Below, piece after piece: positions 1 through 9,786 of a stretch of DNA of 64,000 nt. The position numbers and the translations under genes were made by a program. Position 1 is the stretch's first letter, and the number at the start of each line of letters is the position of its first letter. Location of the stretch: the NCBI GenBank assembly GCA_020635285.1, contig JACKAB010000008.1:124001-188000 (forward strand), written 5' to 3'. This stretch comes from Ignavibacteriales bacterium (lineage in GTDB: Bacteria > Bacteroidota > Ignavibacteria > Ignavibacteriales > Melioribacteraceae). The notes beneath the pieces were generated by a model. It had not been told where the DNA came from, did not search any database, and saw only the letters and a list, made by a program, of their open reading frames with translations.

Positions 1-924
1 AAAAATGTTGGAATAAACTTAGGTGAACAAAAATTAATTGACGAACTAAATTTTATTTTTACTCCAGGCAGAAGATTAGGAATTGTTGGGAAAAATGGTG
101 TTGGAAAAACAACGCTTCTTAAAATTATTTTAGGCGAATTGCAACCAAGTAAAGGGATAGTAGAAATAGGTGAAAAAACAGATTTCAATTATGTTGATCA
201 ATCACGTTTACTTTTAAATGATGATGATTCAGTAATTGAAGCAATTAGTGAAGGAAATAGTTTTATAAAATTCGGTAATCAGCAAATGACTGTTTGGAGT
301 TATTTAAAAAGATTTTTATTTACTGATGATAGAATAAATACATTAGTTGGCAGACTTTCTGGCGGTGAAAAAAGCAGACTGACTCTTGCCCGTATATTGA
401 AAAATGGTGGTAACTTTTTAATGCTGGATGAACCAACAAATGATTTAGATTTACCGACATTGCGAATACTAGAAGAAGCATTGCTATCATTTAATGGTTG
501 CGTTGTGGTTGTTAGTCATGATAGGTATTTTCTTAATAGAGTCTGCAATGGAATTTTAGCATTTGAAGGAAACGGAAATGTCTATTTCAGCGAAGGTGAT
601 TATGAATATTATATTGAGAAGAAAAAAAATAGGAAAAAGAATGAGGATGACGATTCGGAAAAGATTATCAAAGAAGATACCAGAGTAAAACCCAAAATTA
701 AAAAGTTGACTTGGAAAGAGAAAAAGGAATTGGAAACAATTGAAGAAGATATTATAAATGCTGAAGAAAATGTTAAAAGAATTGAAGAAATATTTTCATC
801 TGAAAATTTTTATGAAAAGTATGCTTCCAGAACAAATGAACTTAACGAAGAACTTAAAGATGCTCAAGAACTTGTTAAAAAACTTTATTCCAGATGGGAA
901 GAACTTGAGAAAATTAATAATTGA
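1..924 (+). CDS. ABC-F family ATPase, Uup-like (5' end outside window)
   Basis: The reading frame is open from base 1, so the start lies upstream. What is seen is the second nucleotide-binding domain of a duplicated soluble ABC protein: Walker A GKNGVGKTT (bases 88-114), signature LSGGEKSRL (from about 355), Walker B LMLDEPTNDLD (from about 418), then a switch histidine in VVVSHDRYF. The last 80 or so residues are a Lys/Glu-rich coiled coil (KKLTWKEKKELETIEEDI), the C-terminal extension typical of Uup. ABC-F proteins have no membrane segments; they act on ribosomes, and Uup also affects branched DNA intermediates. The ABC-F assignment is firm; the Uup subfamily rests on the C-terminal coiled coil. 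Confidence 0.9.
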   Translation, partial: KNVGINLGEQKLIDELNFIFTPGRRLGIVGKNGVGKTTLLKIILGELQPSKGIVEIGEKTDFNYVDQSRLLLNDDDSVIEAISEGNSFIKFGNQQMTVWSYLKRFLFTDDRINTLVGRLSGGEKSRLTLARILKNGGNFLMLDEPTNDLDLPTLRILEEALLSFNGCVVVVSHDRYFLNRVCNGILAFEGNGNVYFSEGDYEYYIEKKKNRKKNEDDDSEKIIKEDTRVKPKIKKLTWKEKKELETIEEDIINAEENVKRIEEIFSSENFYEKYASRTNELNEELKDAQELVKKLYSRWEELEKINN

Positions 925-1037
925 GTTCAAAACTTATTATTAAAATTGTTTTGGATCACACATTTAATAACCCAATACTATTGTTTACGTTTTGAATCAT
1001 TCTAATTCTTGACTTTTATGTATAAAAAAAGCTCAAA

Positions 1038-4012
1038 ATGAAATTTCTAAATAAAAATATAATATTACTTTTTCTTCTTACCTTTTCAATTAATGCTCAA
1101 CCCATAATTCTTAATGAAATTATGTCTTCTAATATCTCAGCTTTGGCTGATGAAGATGGTGATTATCCAGACTGGATTGAGATTTATAATCCAACAGATA
1201 GTATAATTTCTTTATCTGGATATTCTTTATCAGATGATGTAAAATTGCCTAACAAGTGGATTTTTCCCAATATTAATCTAAATCCCAATAACTACTTAGT
1301 AATTTTTGCCTCTGGAAAAAATAGAACAGGTGAATACTTACACACAAATTTTAAAATAAAATCTTCTGGTGAAAATGTTCGATTGCGTGATTCTTTTGGT
1401 CATGTTGTTGATTCAATAAAATCAATACCAATTCCATCAGATCATTCACTTGGCAGAAGTAAGGATGATCAATCTTTATGGTTGTTTTTTGATGTTCCAA
1501 CACCTAGCACTGCAAATAATTCAACTGGATTTTTAGCATCTGCAGAAACTCCGAATTTATCAATTCAAAGTGGGTTTTATTCCGGCACAATTAGTGTGAA
1601 TATTTTTTCAAATGATGAACAAGCTCAAATTTATTATACTGAGGATGGCTCTGAACCAAATCTAAATTCAAATTTATTCACCAATGATTTAACAATTAAT
1701 AGCACAACTGTAATTAAGGCAAAAAGTTTTGGAGATGATTTATTGCCGAGTGCAACAGCGACAAGATCATTTTTTATTAATGAAAATTCCACACTTCCGG
1801 TGGTCTCAATTTCTACAGATCCTAAAAACTTTTGGGATGATGAAATTGGAATTTATACTGTAGGCACAAATGGAATAATAGGTTATGGCAGCACTGAACC
1901 TAAAAATTATAATCAACCTTGGGAAAGACCTGCTAATCTAGAATTTTTTGAGACAGATGGCTCAATCCAAATAAATATGGGGGTTGGAATTAAAATTCAT
2001 GGTGGATGGTCCCGACAAAATCCGCAAAAATCTTTAGAAATATTTTCTGAATCACATTATGGTGGCAAGTCAATTCCATATAAGCTTTTCCCTAATAGAG
2101 AATTTAAAGAATATAATGCTTTCTTGTTGCGCAACTCTGGGCAAGATAATCAAAGCACTTTTTTTCGCGATGCTATGATGCAAAGTTTGGTTGAAGGACT
2201 GGACATGGAAACTGAAGCTTATCGTCCTGCGCTGGTTTATTTAAACGGAGAGTATTGGGGAATTCATAATATTCGAGAACGAATGAATAAACATTACATT
2301 GCTCAGCATAAAGGAGTAGATTCAGATGCAATAGATGTTTTAAGAAACCGCAGAACTGTTGTTAAAGGAAGCGCAGATCATTATGATGCCATGTATAGTT
2401 TTATTCAAAATAATGATATGAGCTTGGCTGAAAATTATTCATATATAGAAGCTCAGATGGATATTGACAACTACATCTCGTACATAATTGCAGAAATGTA
2501 TTTTGTAAATATTGACTGGTTCCCAAACAATATGAAATTCTGGAGACCTCAAACTTCAGACGGGAAATGGCGTTGGATGTTGAAAGATACTGATTGGGGA
2601 TTTGGATTATACAGTCCACTTCAAGTGATGGTAAATATGTTTGGCGTTATAACAAGTCCAGATAATCATCCCTCGGTTGTATTTAACGGATTGATACAAA
2701 ATTCAGATTTTAAAACAAATTTATTAATAGGTTTGCTGATTTTTCAAATACAAGATTTTATCCTAATACAGTTGTTTCTAAAATCCAGAGAATAAAAGAA
2801 AATATTGAAACTGAAATGCCGAGACATTTTACTAAATGGGGAAATAACCTCGCAGACTGGAATAGTAATATAGATGTGTTGAAGAATTTTGCACAAAAAA
2901 TAGAATCCCCTATATGCAGCAGCAATTTATAAGTCAGTTTAATCTTGGCGGATTGGTAAATCTAGCTATCGGTACTAATTTGAATGAAGGAGTTAAGGTA
3001 AAATTAAATAACATAGAAATAAATAATTTTCCATGGGATGGTGAATATTTTTTAAACACTTCAGTTGAATTAGAAGCAGTTAGTAAAACTGGAATTAAAT
3101 TTGTTGAGTGGGTAATAAATGGTAATGTTAAAATTAATGATCCGCAAACTACTTTAACTCTAACAGAAAATACGATTAGTATTGAAGCAATATTTGAAAC
3201 AGATATATTGAGCGACAATAGTATTGTAATAAATGAAATAAATTATAATTCATCGACAGAGCTTAATAGTAAAGATTGGATTGAGCTTGCCAACATTAGT
3301 GATTCTGAAATTGATATTTCCGGCTGGAATTTTAAAGATCAAAATGATGATAATAATTATGAAATACCTATGAATACAATTCTAAAATCAAAAGAATATA
3401 TTGTGCTTTCAGAAGATACGACTGCAGTTAAAAGATATTTTTTCGGAAGTGAAAAACTTAATTGGAAATTTTAATTTTAAACTTAGCAATGAAGGTGAAA
3501 CATTAAGAATCTTTGATAATAATAATTTCTTAATTGACTCTATTTCTTATGGTATTGATCTCCCTTGGCCGACTAAACCAAACGGGAACGGATCAACTTT
3601 GGAATTAAAGGATGAATTACTTGATAATTCTGATATCGAAAATTGGCAAGCCAGTTTTATTCTTGGCGGAACGCCGGGAAAAGTAAATTCATCAGATGCA
3701 ACAAGTGCTGATAAATATAATTCACAATTAACAACTAAATATTTTATTTCTCAAAATTATCCCAATCCTTTTAATCCAAGCACAACTATTAAATATGAAA
3801 TACCTTCAGATTTAAGATTTGAGGCACAAGATGTTCGACTAGAAGTTTTTGACGTTCTTGGAAAAGAAGTAGCAACACTTGTAAATCAAAAACAAAAATC
3901 GGGATTTTACAAAGTAACTTGGGATGCAAGCTCACAGACAAGCGGAGTTTATTTTTACCGACTTAAAGTTGGGGAATTTATACAAACACAAAAAATGATT
4001 CTCCTTCGTTAA
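1038..4012 (+). CDS. Secreted CotH/lamin-tail protein with T9SS sorting domain (three frame breaks)
   Basis: One gene of about 990 codons, broken three times: near 2725 (frame continues as NRFADFSNTRFYPNT), near 2900 (resumes as RIPYMQQQF) and near 3457 (resumes as LIGNFNFKLSNEG). Order of parts: signal peptide ending SINAQ (1-21); a lamin-tail domain (about 22-130, DYPDWIEIYNPT); a chitobiase C-terminal-like beta domain (about 175-245, YYTEDGSEPN); a CotH kinase-like domain (from about 300; KIHGGWSRQNPQKS, WRWMLKDTDWGFG); a second lamin-tail domain (IVINEINYNSS); and a C-terminal T9SS type A sorting domain (YPNPFNPSTTIKYEIP, ending KMILLR). CotH-like kinases phosphorylate proteins in spore coats; the substrate here is unknown. 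Probably secreted and surface-attached. The breaks look like sequence errors because every fragment joins in family order. Confidence 0.85.
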
Positions 4013-4152
4013 GATATTATAAAATATTAATCTTGCCGAAGTATATCTAATCAATTAGCTCTAGTGTCATAAAAAATTTTATTTGAATATTATTTAGGAA
4101 GCAATTTTTATTATTTATTTTGTATTTTCAATAATAAATATGAAAGAACATA

Positions 4153-6024
4153 ATGGCTAAAAATTTATTTTTATTGCTGGTATTTTTTATTTTGTCAAAT
4201 TTATCAGTTTCAGCCCAAAATATTGAAATCACAAATAGTATTGTAGTTGGTGGAGTTACCTCAAACTCAGCAAGATTTTGGGTAAGAACATCATCCCAAG
4301 CCTTAGTTAACATTCAACTATCAACGGATCTTGCCTTTACAAATACAATTTTAGGTTCAGAAATATTAACAACTACAGAATCCGGTAATTCAGGAATTAT
4401 ACAAGTAGCTGGCTTAGAGCCAAATACAAAATATTATTATAGAGCGATTTCGGGCTCGAATATTATAGATAATATTGAGAGATCGTTTAATACTTTTCCG
4501 GAAGATGGAACTTCTTCTACATTTTCATTTGCATTTGGATCATGCCAGCAAAGTGGAAATTTTCTTCCAAGCAATACAAACGAGCAAAGTGTATTTAATG
4601 AAATCATTAAATATGATGTTAAATTCTTTTTGCAGCTTGGCGACTGGGGATATCCCGATACAACTGATTTTACTCCGCTCACTAATAATTATTTTGCTGC
4701 AGATTATGGTCTTGTTCAAGAAAGTTATTGGAGTAAATTTAATAAAGAGTACCCAATTGATAAGCTTTTAAGTAAAATGCCAGTTGATTATATTTATGAT
4801 GATCATGATTATATGAATAACAATTCTTCAGCACTAACCTCTAGCTTTTATATTCCATACAAACCAAATATTCTCTCCACTGATTTTGTAAAAATGGAAA
4901 TTAATAATCCTGCAGGCGCAAGAGAAAATAGTATTCGTGGTTACAAAGAAAACATGCCTGGTTATCGGTTAGAAAATGAGAGTCGTGGAATCTTCCATAA
5001 ATTTTCTTACGGGAATGTAGATTTTTTTGCCCTGGACTTAAGAGCGCAGAAGAGTTCTGCGTTAAATGCATTTGTTAAAAATGAATCAACCAATTTATGG
5101 GAATTTAATCCTCCTGCTGGACACACAATTATTGGAAGAGATGAAACTGTTGGAGAAGGGGAAAGTCAATTAAACTGGTTCTTAAATAGCTTAAAAAATT
5201 CAACAGCTGAATGGAAATTTATTATGAGTTCAGTTCCGTTTAATATTGGTCAACGTGCTGCATTAGATATGGGACTTTTTCTTCAGAATGTTGTGATTTC
5301 AATAGAAGGAGCTCCAGAAGGGACTACAGCAATTGCAGCCTCCTTTGAGCTGGCCGATGGATGGAGTGGATTTCCAGAAGATTCAAAAACGATTTTAGAT
5401 TTTATTAAAGATAACAATCTAAAAAATATTATTGTATTAAGTGGAGATCAACATAATTCAGCTATTGATGATGGAGCAAATGCCGGATTACCGGAAATTA
5501 TGGCGGGAAATTTAGATATAACAAACTCTAAAACAGTTACTTTATTTGAAAGTTTTGGTCTTAGTATTTGGAATAAAGGAGGACATGGACTTACAACAAA
5601 TGAGTTTAATGATGCATTTGGAAAGGTTACTGTATTTGGCTCAGATTCAGTTAAATTAAGTTTAATTGATGAATTTGGAACTTTATTTGCGGAACATACT
5701 TTGAAATCTGAAAAGGTTACATCTGTAGCTAGGAATAATTTAAATAATGATTTTTACTTAGAGCAGAATTATCCAAATCCTTTTAATCCATCAACAACAA
5801 TTAGATATTCAATTCCAAAAGATATTAGCAATGAATTTCAAGAAGTAAAATTAATTATAAGTGATATTTTAGGTCGTGAAGTTGCAATACTTGTAAATCA
5901 AAAACAAAGAGCAGGTTCTTATCAAGTTGAGTGGAACGCGAGCACTATGCCAAGTGGAGTTTATTTTTATAGATTGAGTTTTGCAGATTTTCTTGAAACA
6001 AAAAAGATGATACTTCTTCGCTAA
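4153..6024 (+). CDS. PhoD-like secreted metallophosphatase with T9SS sorting domain
   Basis: 623 residues, intact. Signal peptide 1-22 (ending SVSAQ), then a fibronectin-like PhoD N-terminal domain (about 25-115; SARFWVRTS). The metallophosphatase core follows: FGSCQQ (128-133), the metal-binding GD in QLGDWGYPD (about 161-169), YDDHDY (215-220) and SGDQHNSA (about 430). The last 85 residues form a T9SS type A sorting domain (YPNPFNPSTTIRYSIP, ending KMILLR) close in sequence to that of the gene upstream. PhoD enzymes are phosphodiesterases/alkaline phosphatases that release phosphate from organic esters outside the cytoplasm. No phosphate-starvation box was recognised. Substrate not predictable; could be a phospholipase D-like phosphodiesterase. 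Confidence 0.88.
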   Translation: MAKNLFLLLVFFILSNLSVSAQNIEITNSIVVGGVTSNSARFWVRTSSQALVNIQLSTDLAFTNTILGSEILTTTESGNSGIIQVAGLEPNTKYYYRAISGSNIIDNIERSFNTFPEDGTSSTFSFAFGSCQQSGNFLPSNTNEQSVFNEIIKYDVKFFLQLGDWGYPDTTDFTPLTNNYFAADYGLVQESYWSKFNKEYPIDKLLSKMPVDYIYDDHDYMNNNSSALTSSFYIPYKPNILSTDFVKMEINNPAGARENSIRGYKENMPGYRLENESRGIFHKFSYGNVDFFALDLRAQKSSALNAFVKNESTNLWEFNPPAGHTIIGRDETVGEGESQLNWFLNSLKNSTAEWKFIMSSVPFNIGQRAALDMGLFLQNVVISIEGAPEGTTAIAASFELADGWSGFPEDSKTILDFIKDNNLKNIIVLSGDQHNSAIDDGANAGLPEIMAGNLDITNSKTVTLFESFGLSIWNKGGHGLTTNEFNDAFGKVTVFGSDSVKLSLIDEFGTLFAEHTLKSEKVTSVARNNLNNDFYLEQNYPNPFNPSTTIRYSIPKDISNEFQEVKLIISDILGREVAILVNQKQRAGSYQVEWNASTMPSGVYFYRLSFADFLETKKMILLR

Positions 6025-6052
6025 GAAAAATTCTATCATTAGAAATAAATAC

Positions 6053-6785
6053 TTAAGAAATTCCCTCAACCAATGTTGCAGCAATTTCAAAATCTTCAGC
6101 AGTATCAATTTCTACACATTTATAATTTTCAACATCTATAGGGAAAATTTTAGCACCTTCATTTATGGCATCTTGGAATGCGGCTTCATAAAAGATATTA
6201 ACTTTTTTCTGTTCAATAATTTTTTTATCTAATACTTTAAATAAATGTTCCACAAAATTGCTGTTAAATTTTTCAATTCCAATAGATTCACCAACGGCAG
6301 AGAGAGGATTTATCAATTTACTAATCTCTCTAATACTCTTATCGACATTGATCAAAATCTTAATCTCTTCTACGCCCAATTCATGATCGGAGCGAACAGA
6401 AAGACAATTTTCATGATTTGAGTTTAGCAATTGCCTGATAATTCTACTATCAAAAATTATATCACTGTCTAATAACAGAATGTCATTCCCAAGAACTTTA
6501 TCTTTTGTCATCCACAGAGAATAGATATTATTAGTGGAATCATATTTATCATTATAAATAAATGTAAAGTTTAATTTTGGATATTTTTTTTTGAAGAAAA
6601 TCCTCAATCATTTCCTTTAGATAACCAGTGACAACAATTACATCATTAATTTCATTTGCAATTAAATTGTCTATTGTTCTTTCTAGTATGGATTTGGCCC
6701 CAACTTTTAACAAACATTTTGGAGTATTATCAGTTAAAGGTCTCAGTCGTGCCGAAATGCCGGCAGCAAGTATTACAGCTTTCAT
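6053..6785 (-). CDS. Sugar/alcohol-phosphate nucleotidyltransferase (frame break in a T9 run)
   Basis: About 243 codons, split at about 6584-6592, a run of nine T on the plus strand. The N-terminal part (6552-6785) has the nucleotidyltransferase signature LAAGISARLRPLTDNTPK and ends VVTGYLKEMIEDFL; the C-terminal part resumes as KKYPKLNFTFIYND and has a metal-binding DSDIIFD. The fold matches NTP-transferases such as choline-phosphate (LicC-like) or inositol-phosphate cytidylyltransferases. Its start overlaps the end of the CDP-alcohol phosphatidyltransferase by four bases, so the two are translationally coupled. From this context I infer that it makes a CDP-activated alcohol phosphate for the neighbouring transferase. 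The substrate is not visible; a sugar-phosphate enzyme remains possible. Confidence 0.8.
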
Positions 6786-7663
6786 TTTATCTCCGCTAAT
6801 TTTGTGGAACCATCAATTTTGTGTTGAACGAAAAAAAGAATAATTGCGTAAATATTTACAAATGTTATCATTCCAATTAAATAGATATCTAAACGATTTA
6901 TTAAGGCAGTAAAAATTATAAATGTAAGTTCAGAAGTAGGACCAATGTATGTCCACAAATGCATTATTGTTTTATTCTTTTTGTAGAAGTCCTTTGAATC
7001 ATATTTCTTTTGAATGGTTTCCGAAGAATTTTTAGATGCTTTAAGTTGTAAGTTTGAGTATTTCAGGTAAATCCAAAGTATAAAAAGTTGAAAATAATTT
7101 CCACCATGAGCTCTTAAAGTTTTATATTCATCTTCAAATTCTTTTAAATCATCTCCAAGTAAACTTTCGCGATTAGTTGCATAATCTAAAAATCTATTTC
7201 TGTAATAATCCAAAGCAATTGCGTGAACTATGTTTGAAGCACCTGCCAAGACTAATAAAACCCAATAGAATACTGGATTATTTGAGTCATTTGCAAATCC
7301 GAAACCAATACCAAGATAAACTGATATGGTAACGAAATAATCTGCAACTCCATCTAGAATTCTTCCAGCAGGAGTCCCGTTTTTTTTCAACCGAGCTAAT
7401 TGTCCATCGCTGCAATCCAGCACATCATAAATTATTAATAAAATTGCGGCAATAATAAGGTATGAATAAGTGTTAAAAGAAATTACAACGCCGCCAATCA
7501 TACCAATAATTAAAGCCAAAGTAGTTATTTGGTTTGGAGTAAGATTTGTTGAGTAAATTATTTTTACAAAAATAAAAGCTAAAGGTCTGTAAAAAATTAA
7601 ATCGAATAATTCCTCAACTTCAATGAGCTTTAGAGAAGATTTATATTCTTGGAGCCAACTCAT
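6782..7663 (-). CDS. CDP-alcohol phosphatidyltransferase family membrane protein
   Basis: 293 residues with several hydrophobic helices and the complete family motif D-x2-DG-x2-AR-x8-G-x3-D-x3-D at residues 83-108 (DCSDGQLAR ... GRILDGVAD). These aspartates bind the metal and CDP-alcohol. The family transfers a phosphoalcohol from, or to, a CDP-activated partner in the inner membrane, for example in phosphatidylserine, phosphatidylinositol or phosphatidylglycerol phosphate synthesis. The start overlaps the stop of the HisC-like gene by one base and its end overlaps the nucleotidyltransferase start. The soluble stretch after residue about 150 (NRFLDYATNRESLLGDD) is unusually long for the short bacterial members. 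The acceptor and donor are unknown. Confidence 0.87.
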   Translation of the reverse strand: MSWLQEYKSSLKLIEVEELFDLIFYRPLAFIFVKIIYSTNLTPNQITTLALIIGMIGGVVISFNTYSYLIIAAILLIIYDVLDCSDGQLARLKKNGTPAGRILDGVADYFVTISVYLGIGFGFANDSNNPVFYWVLLVLAGASNIVHAIALDYYRNRFLDYATNRESLLGDDLKEFEDEYKTLRAHGGNYFQLFILWIYLKYSNLQLKASKNSSETIQKKYDSKDFYKKNKTIMHLWTYIGPTSELTFIIFTALINRLDIYLIGMITFVNIYAIILFFVQHKIDGSTKLAEIK

Positions 7664-8697
7664 TAATTAATCCCAACACTCAAAAATTCCTTCACATTTT
7701 CAATAACTACTCTATTTTGTTCTTGGGTTCCAAGCGAAATACGCATATGAGAGTTTAATAATTCTTCATTCATAAATTTAATTATTATGCCTCTTTGTTT
7801 TAAAAAATCATTTAGCGGAGTCATTGACTCTTTTGGCATTTTTACTAAAACAAAATTTGCATCGGATTTATAAGCTTTAAATCCAGAAAATTTATTAAAT
7901 TCATCAAAATACAATTTCCTATCTTCAGCCATTTTGTTTGCAACGTCTTTATAATACTCAGCGGAATCTAAGGCAGCGATGGCGATTCTTTGAGAAATTC
8001 TATTATATCCTAAATATCTATTAGAAAGTTTGGTTAAGAGATTTAGGTTTTCACCAACAAGTGCATAACCAATTCTAATGCCGGCAAGTGCATAAAGTTT
8101 TGAAAATGTTCTTATGATAATTAGGTTAGGATATTTATTAACAAGATTAGCAGCAAGTTTATTATCGCTGCTTAGCCAATATGCCTCATCAAGTACAACT
8201 GTGCAATCTTTAAGTTCATCAAGCACCCTAAGCAAGTCATTTGGCTCAATGGAATTTCCGGTTGGATTATTCGGCGAACTAATAAATGCAATATCAGGTT
8301 TTTCAGATTTGTAAATATCAATTAATTTTTCAATATCATAATGATAAGAATCTTTTCCTTCCACCAAAGGATACTCAATATTTATACCATTTACTTCGTT
8401 AGCAATTTCTTTGTAATACCACCAAGAATGGTCCGGCACTAATAGTTTTTCACCTTTGCCAAGATGAGATTGCACGACTTGTTTTAATAAATCTTCGGCT
8501 CCATAGCCTAATAATATTCTTTTCTCGGGAATATTAAATTCTTCAGATAGTCTTCCTGAAAGAATACTTTTCATCCCACGTTTATAATCTGTTGAATATT
8601 GATAAAATAAATCGCGGGTTGCATTTTGAACAATCTCTAAACATTTTGGTGCTGGGCCATAATTATTTTCATTACGATCAAGATAAATTTTTTCCAT
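7663..8697 (-). CDS. HisC-like PLP-dependent aminotransferase
   Basis: 344 residues, fold type I aminotransferase close to histidinol-phosphate aminotransferase. Seen: N-terminal YLDRNENNYGPAPK (HisC-like NENxxGP), SPNNPTG (141-147), VVLDEAYW (168-174), the PLP-binding lysine K200 in FSKLYALAGIRIGY, and R208. No other histidine genes are nearby; instead it is first in a coupled set with a CDP-alcohol phosphatidyltransferase and a nucleotidyltransferase. I infer that it makes or modifies an amino-alcohol phosphate that becomes a lipid head group, rather than acting in histidine synthesis. CobD-type decarboxylases share this fold, but the HisC-style N-terminus favours an aminotransferase. If the genome lacks another hisC, it may be the histidine enzyme after all. 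Confidence 0.82.
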   Translation of the reverse strand: MEKIYLDRNENNYGPAPKCLEIVQNATRDLFYQYSTDYKRGMKSILSGRLSEEFNIPEKRILLGYGAEDLLKQVVQSHLGKGEKLLVPDHSWWYYKEIANEVNGINIEYPLVEGKDSYHYDIEKLIDIYKSEKPDIAFISSPNNPTGNSIEPNDLLRVLDELKDCTVVLDEAYWLSSDNKLAANLVNKYPNLIIIRTFSKLYALAGIRIGYALVGENLNLLTKLSNRYLGYNRISQRIAIAALDSAEYYKDVANKMAEDRKLYFDEFNKFSGFKAYKSDANFVLVKMPKESMTPLNDFLKQRGIIIKFMNEELLNSHMRISLGTQEQNRVVIENVKEFLSVGIN

Positions 8698-8739
8698 GGT
8701 AATAATTCCTTAAATAGCAAATTAATTAATAACATCAAT

Positions 8740-8769
8740 CAAAAAGTAAAAATAATAAAATTTGTTCAA
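8740..8769 (-). promoter_or_regulatory. Candidate Bacteroidota-type promoter of the aminotransferase-lipid gene trio
   Basis: Read on the minus strand, TTG is followed after 18 bases by TACTTTTTG, resembling the Bacteroidota sigma-A consensus TTTG-N19-21-TAnnTTTG. It sits about 43 bases before the start codon at 8697. Such AT-rich matches occur by chance, so this is tentative. Confidence 0.28.
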
Positions 8770-8801
8770 TAAGTGAGTTAGGTAATATTATAAAAGATTA
8801 T

Positions 8802-9599
8802 TTAATTAAATAAAATATCAAAGGATTTCCAGAATAGATAAATTCCAATTCCACAAAGAATTAAACCTAAAATTCTGATTATAACATTTAGAATTTCTAC
8901 TTTTATTTTATTACGGTGTTTTACAAGAAGCTTCGCTAAAATTATAAGCCAGATAAAACTGCCTGAAGCTAAAGAAAAAGCATACACGTTACTTAATAAT
9001 AATGTATAAGATGTATGTTCGGTTTCCTCATTATTGTTGGGTGCAATATAAGTTGAATCACTATTAGTTAAATCTTTGCCTGTAATTTCTTGCAGTGAAG
9101 TGACATTTTCTTCAACCAATAAATCTAAACCTCCGGTATTTAATCCAATTGAAGAAGCAAATGAGAGTACTAAAAATGATGCAGTTAAAACGCCAAAGAA
9201 AAATGATGGATTTGTTAAGTTGAGTATGATTCCGGTTCTCAAACCTCCACTTTTTTCATTTACTTTTCTTTTACTTTTTTTGTTTTCAATATCTTCTAAT
9301 TTAATTTTACTTTTTATAATTCGTATGCCAACAATAAATATAAAAATTGAGCCAACCAACAATAAATAGGGAATAAGATCACTATAAACCGTAACCAGTG
9401 CTGATAATCCCAAAACTGCAACCAGCACATAAATAAATTCAATTACCGAAGCGCCAAGAGCTGTGCGTATGCAGAATTTTAAATTTCCTTTTAACGCATT
9501 TGATGTAATAATAATACTAATTGGACCGGCAATTGGCATAGAGAAAATAAAGCCGGCTGAAAATCCGACAAGAATTACTGTTATAAGGCTTTCAAGCAT
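8802..9599 (-). CDS. LysE-type amino-acid exporter family protein
   Basis: 265 residues, about six transmembrane segments, beginning with the family pattern FSMPIAGPISIIITSNALKG (residues about 20-39). LysE/RhtB proteins export amino acids or similar small molecules. A non-membrane stretch of about 45 residues between membrane segments (LVEENVTSLQEITGKDL) is longer than in typical members. The gene ends 105 bases before the HisC-like gene start, on the same strand, with an apparent separate promoter before each; shared function with the trio is possible but not shown. Substrate unknown. Confidence 0.75.
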   Translation of the reverse strand: MLESLITVILVGFSAGFIFSMPIAGPISIIITSNALKGNLKFCIRTALGASVIEFIYVLVAVLGLSALVTVYSDLIPYLLLVGSIFIFIVGIRIIKSKIKLEDIENKKSKRKVNEKSGGLRTGIILNLTNPSFFFGVLTASFLVLSFASSIGLNTGGLDLLVEENVTSLQEITGKDLTNSDSTYIAPNNNEETEHTSYTLLLSNVYAFSLASGSFIWLIILAKLLVKHRNKIKVEILNVIIRILGLILCGIGIYLFWKSFDILFN

Positions 9600-9643
9600 A
9601 TATTTTTTTCAATCGATATTATTACAAAAATATTGAATTAATT

Positions 9644-9675
9644 GTAAAGATATTGTTTACTTTATTCAAATCAAA
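9644..9675 (-). promoter_or_regulatory. Candidate Bacteroidota-type promoter of the LysE-family gene
   Basis: On the minus strand TTTG is followed after exactly 19 bases by TATCTTTAC, close to the Bacteroidota consensus TTTG-N19-21-TAnnTTTG. It lies about 45 bases upstream of the start codon at 9599. Better matched than the other promoter guesses here, but still only a pattern match. Confidence 0.4.
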
Positions 9676-9743
9676 TTTATAACCGGCAAAAAGAAATACT
9701 GAATTTCATTTAATCCCGATAAAATTTATTTAAAGTCTATTTA

Positions 9744-9785
9744 AAATAAAAATGCGAATCAATTTACATTATTAACTCGCATTTA
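9744..9785 (-). terminator. Rho-independent terminator after the T9SS cargo gene
   Basis: Arms AAATGCGA and TCGCATTT (8 bp) with a loop of about 19 bases; on the minus strand the second arm is followed by a T-rich tract. It begins directly after the stop codon at 9787 of the minus-strand gene. Confidence 0.6.
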
Positions 9786-9786
9786 A

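Noticed and set aside
2401..3218. Minus-strand open frames inside the CotH gene
   Set aside because: Codon pattern and low complexity mark them as shadows of the plus-strand gene.
6024..6053. Terminator between convergent genes
   Set aside because: No stem of useful length can be drawn in the 28 bases.
7663..8697. Histidine biosynthesis operon
   Set aside because: Only a HisC-like gene is present; its coupled neighbours are lipid-type enzymes and no other his gene is near.
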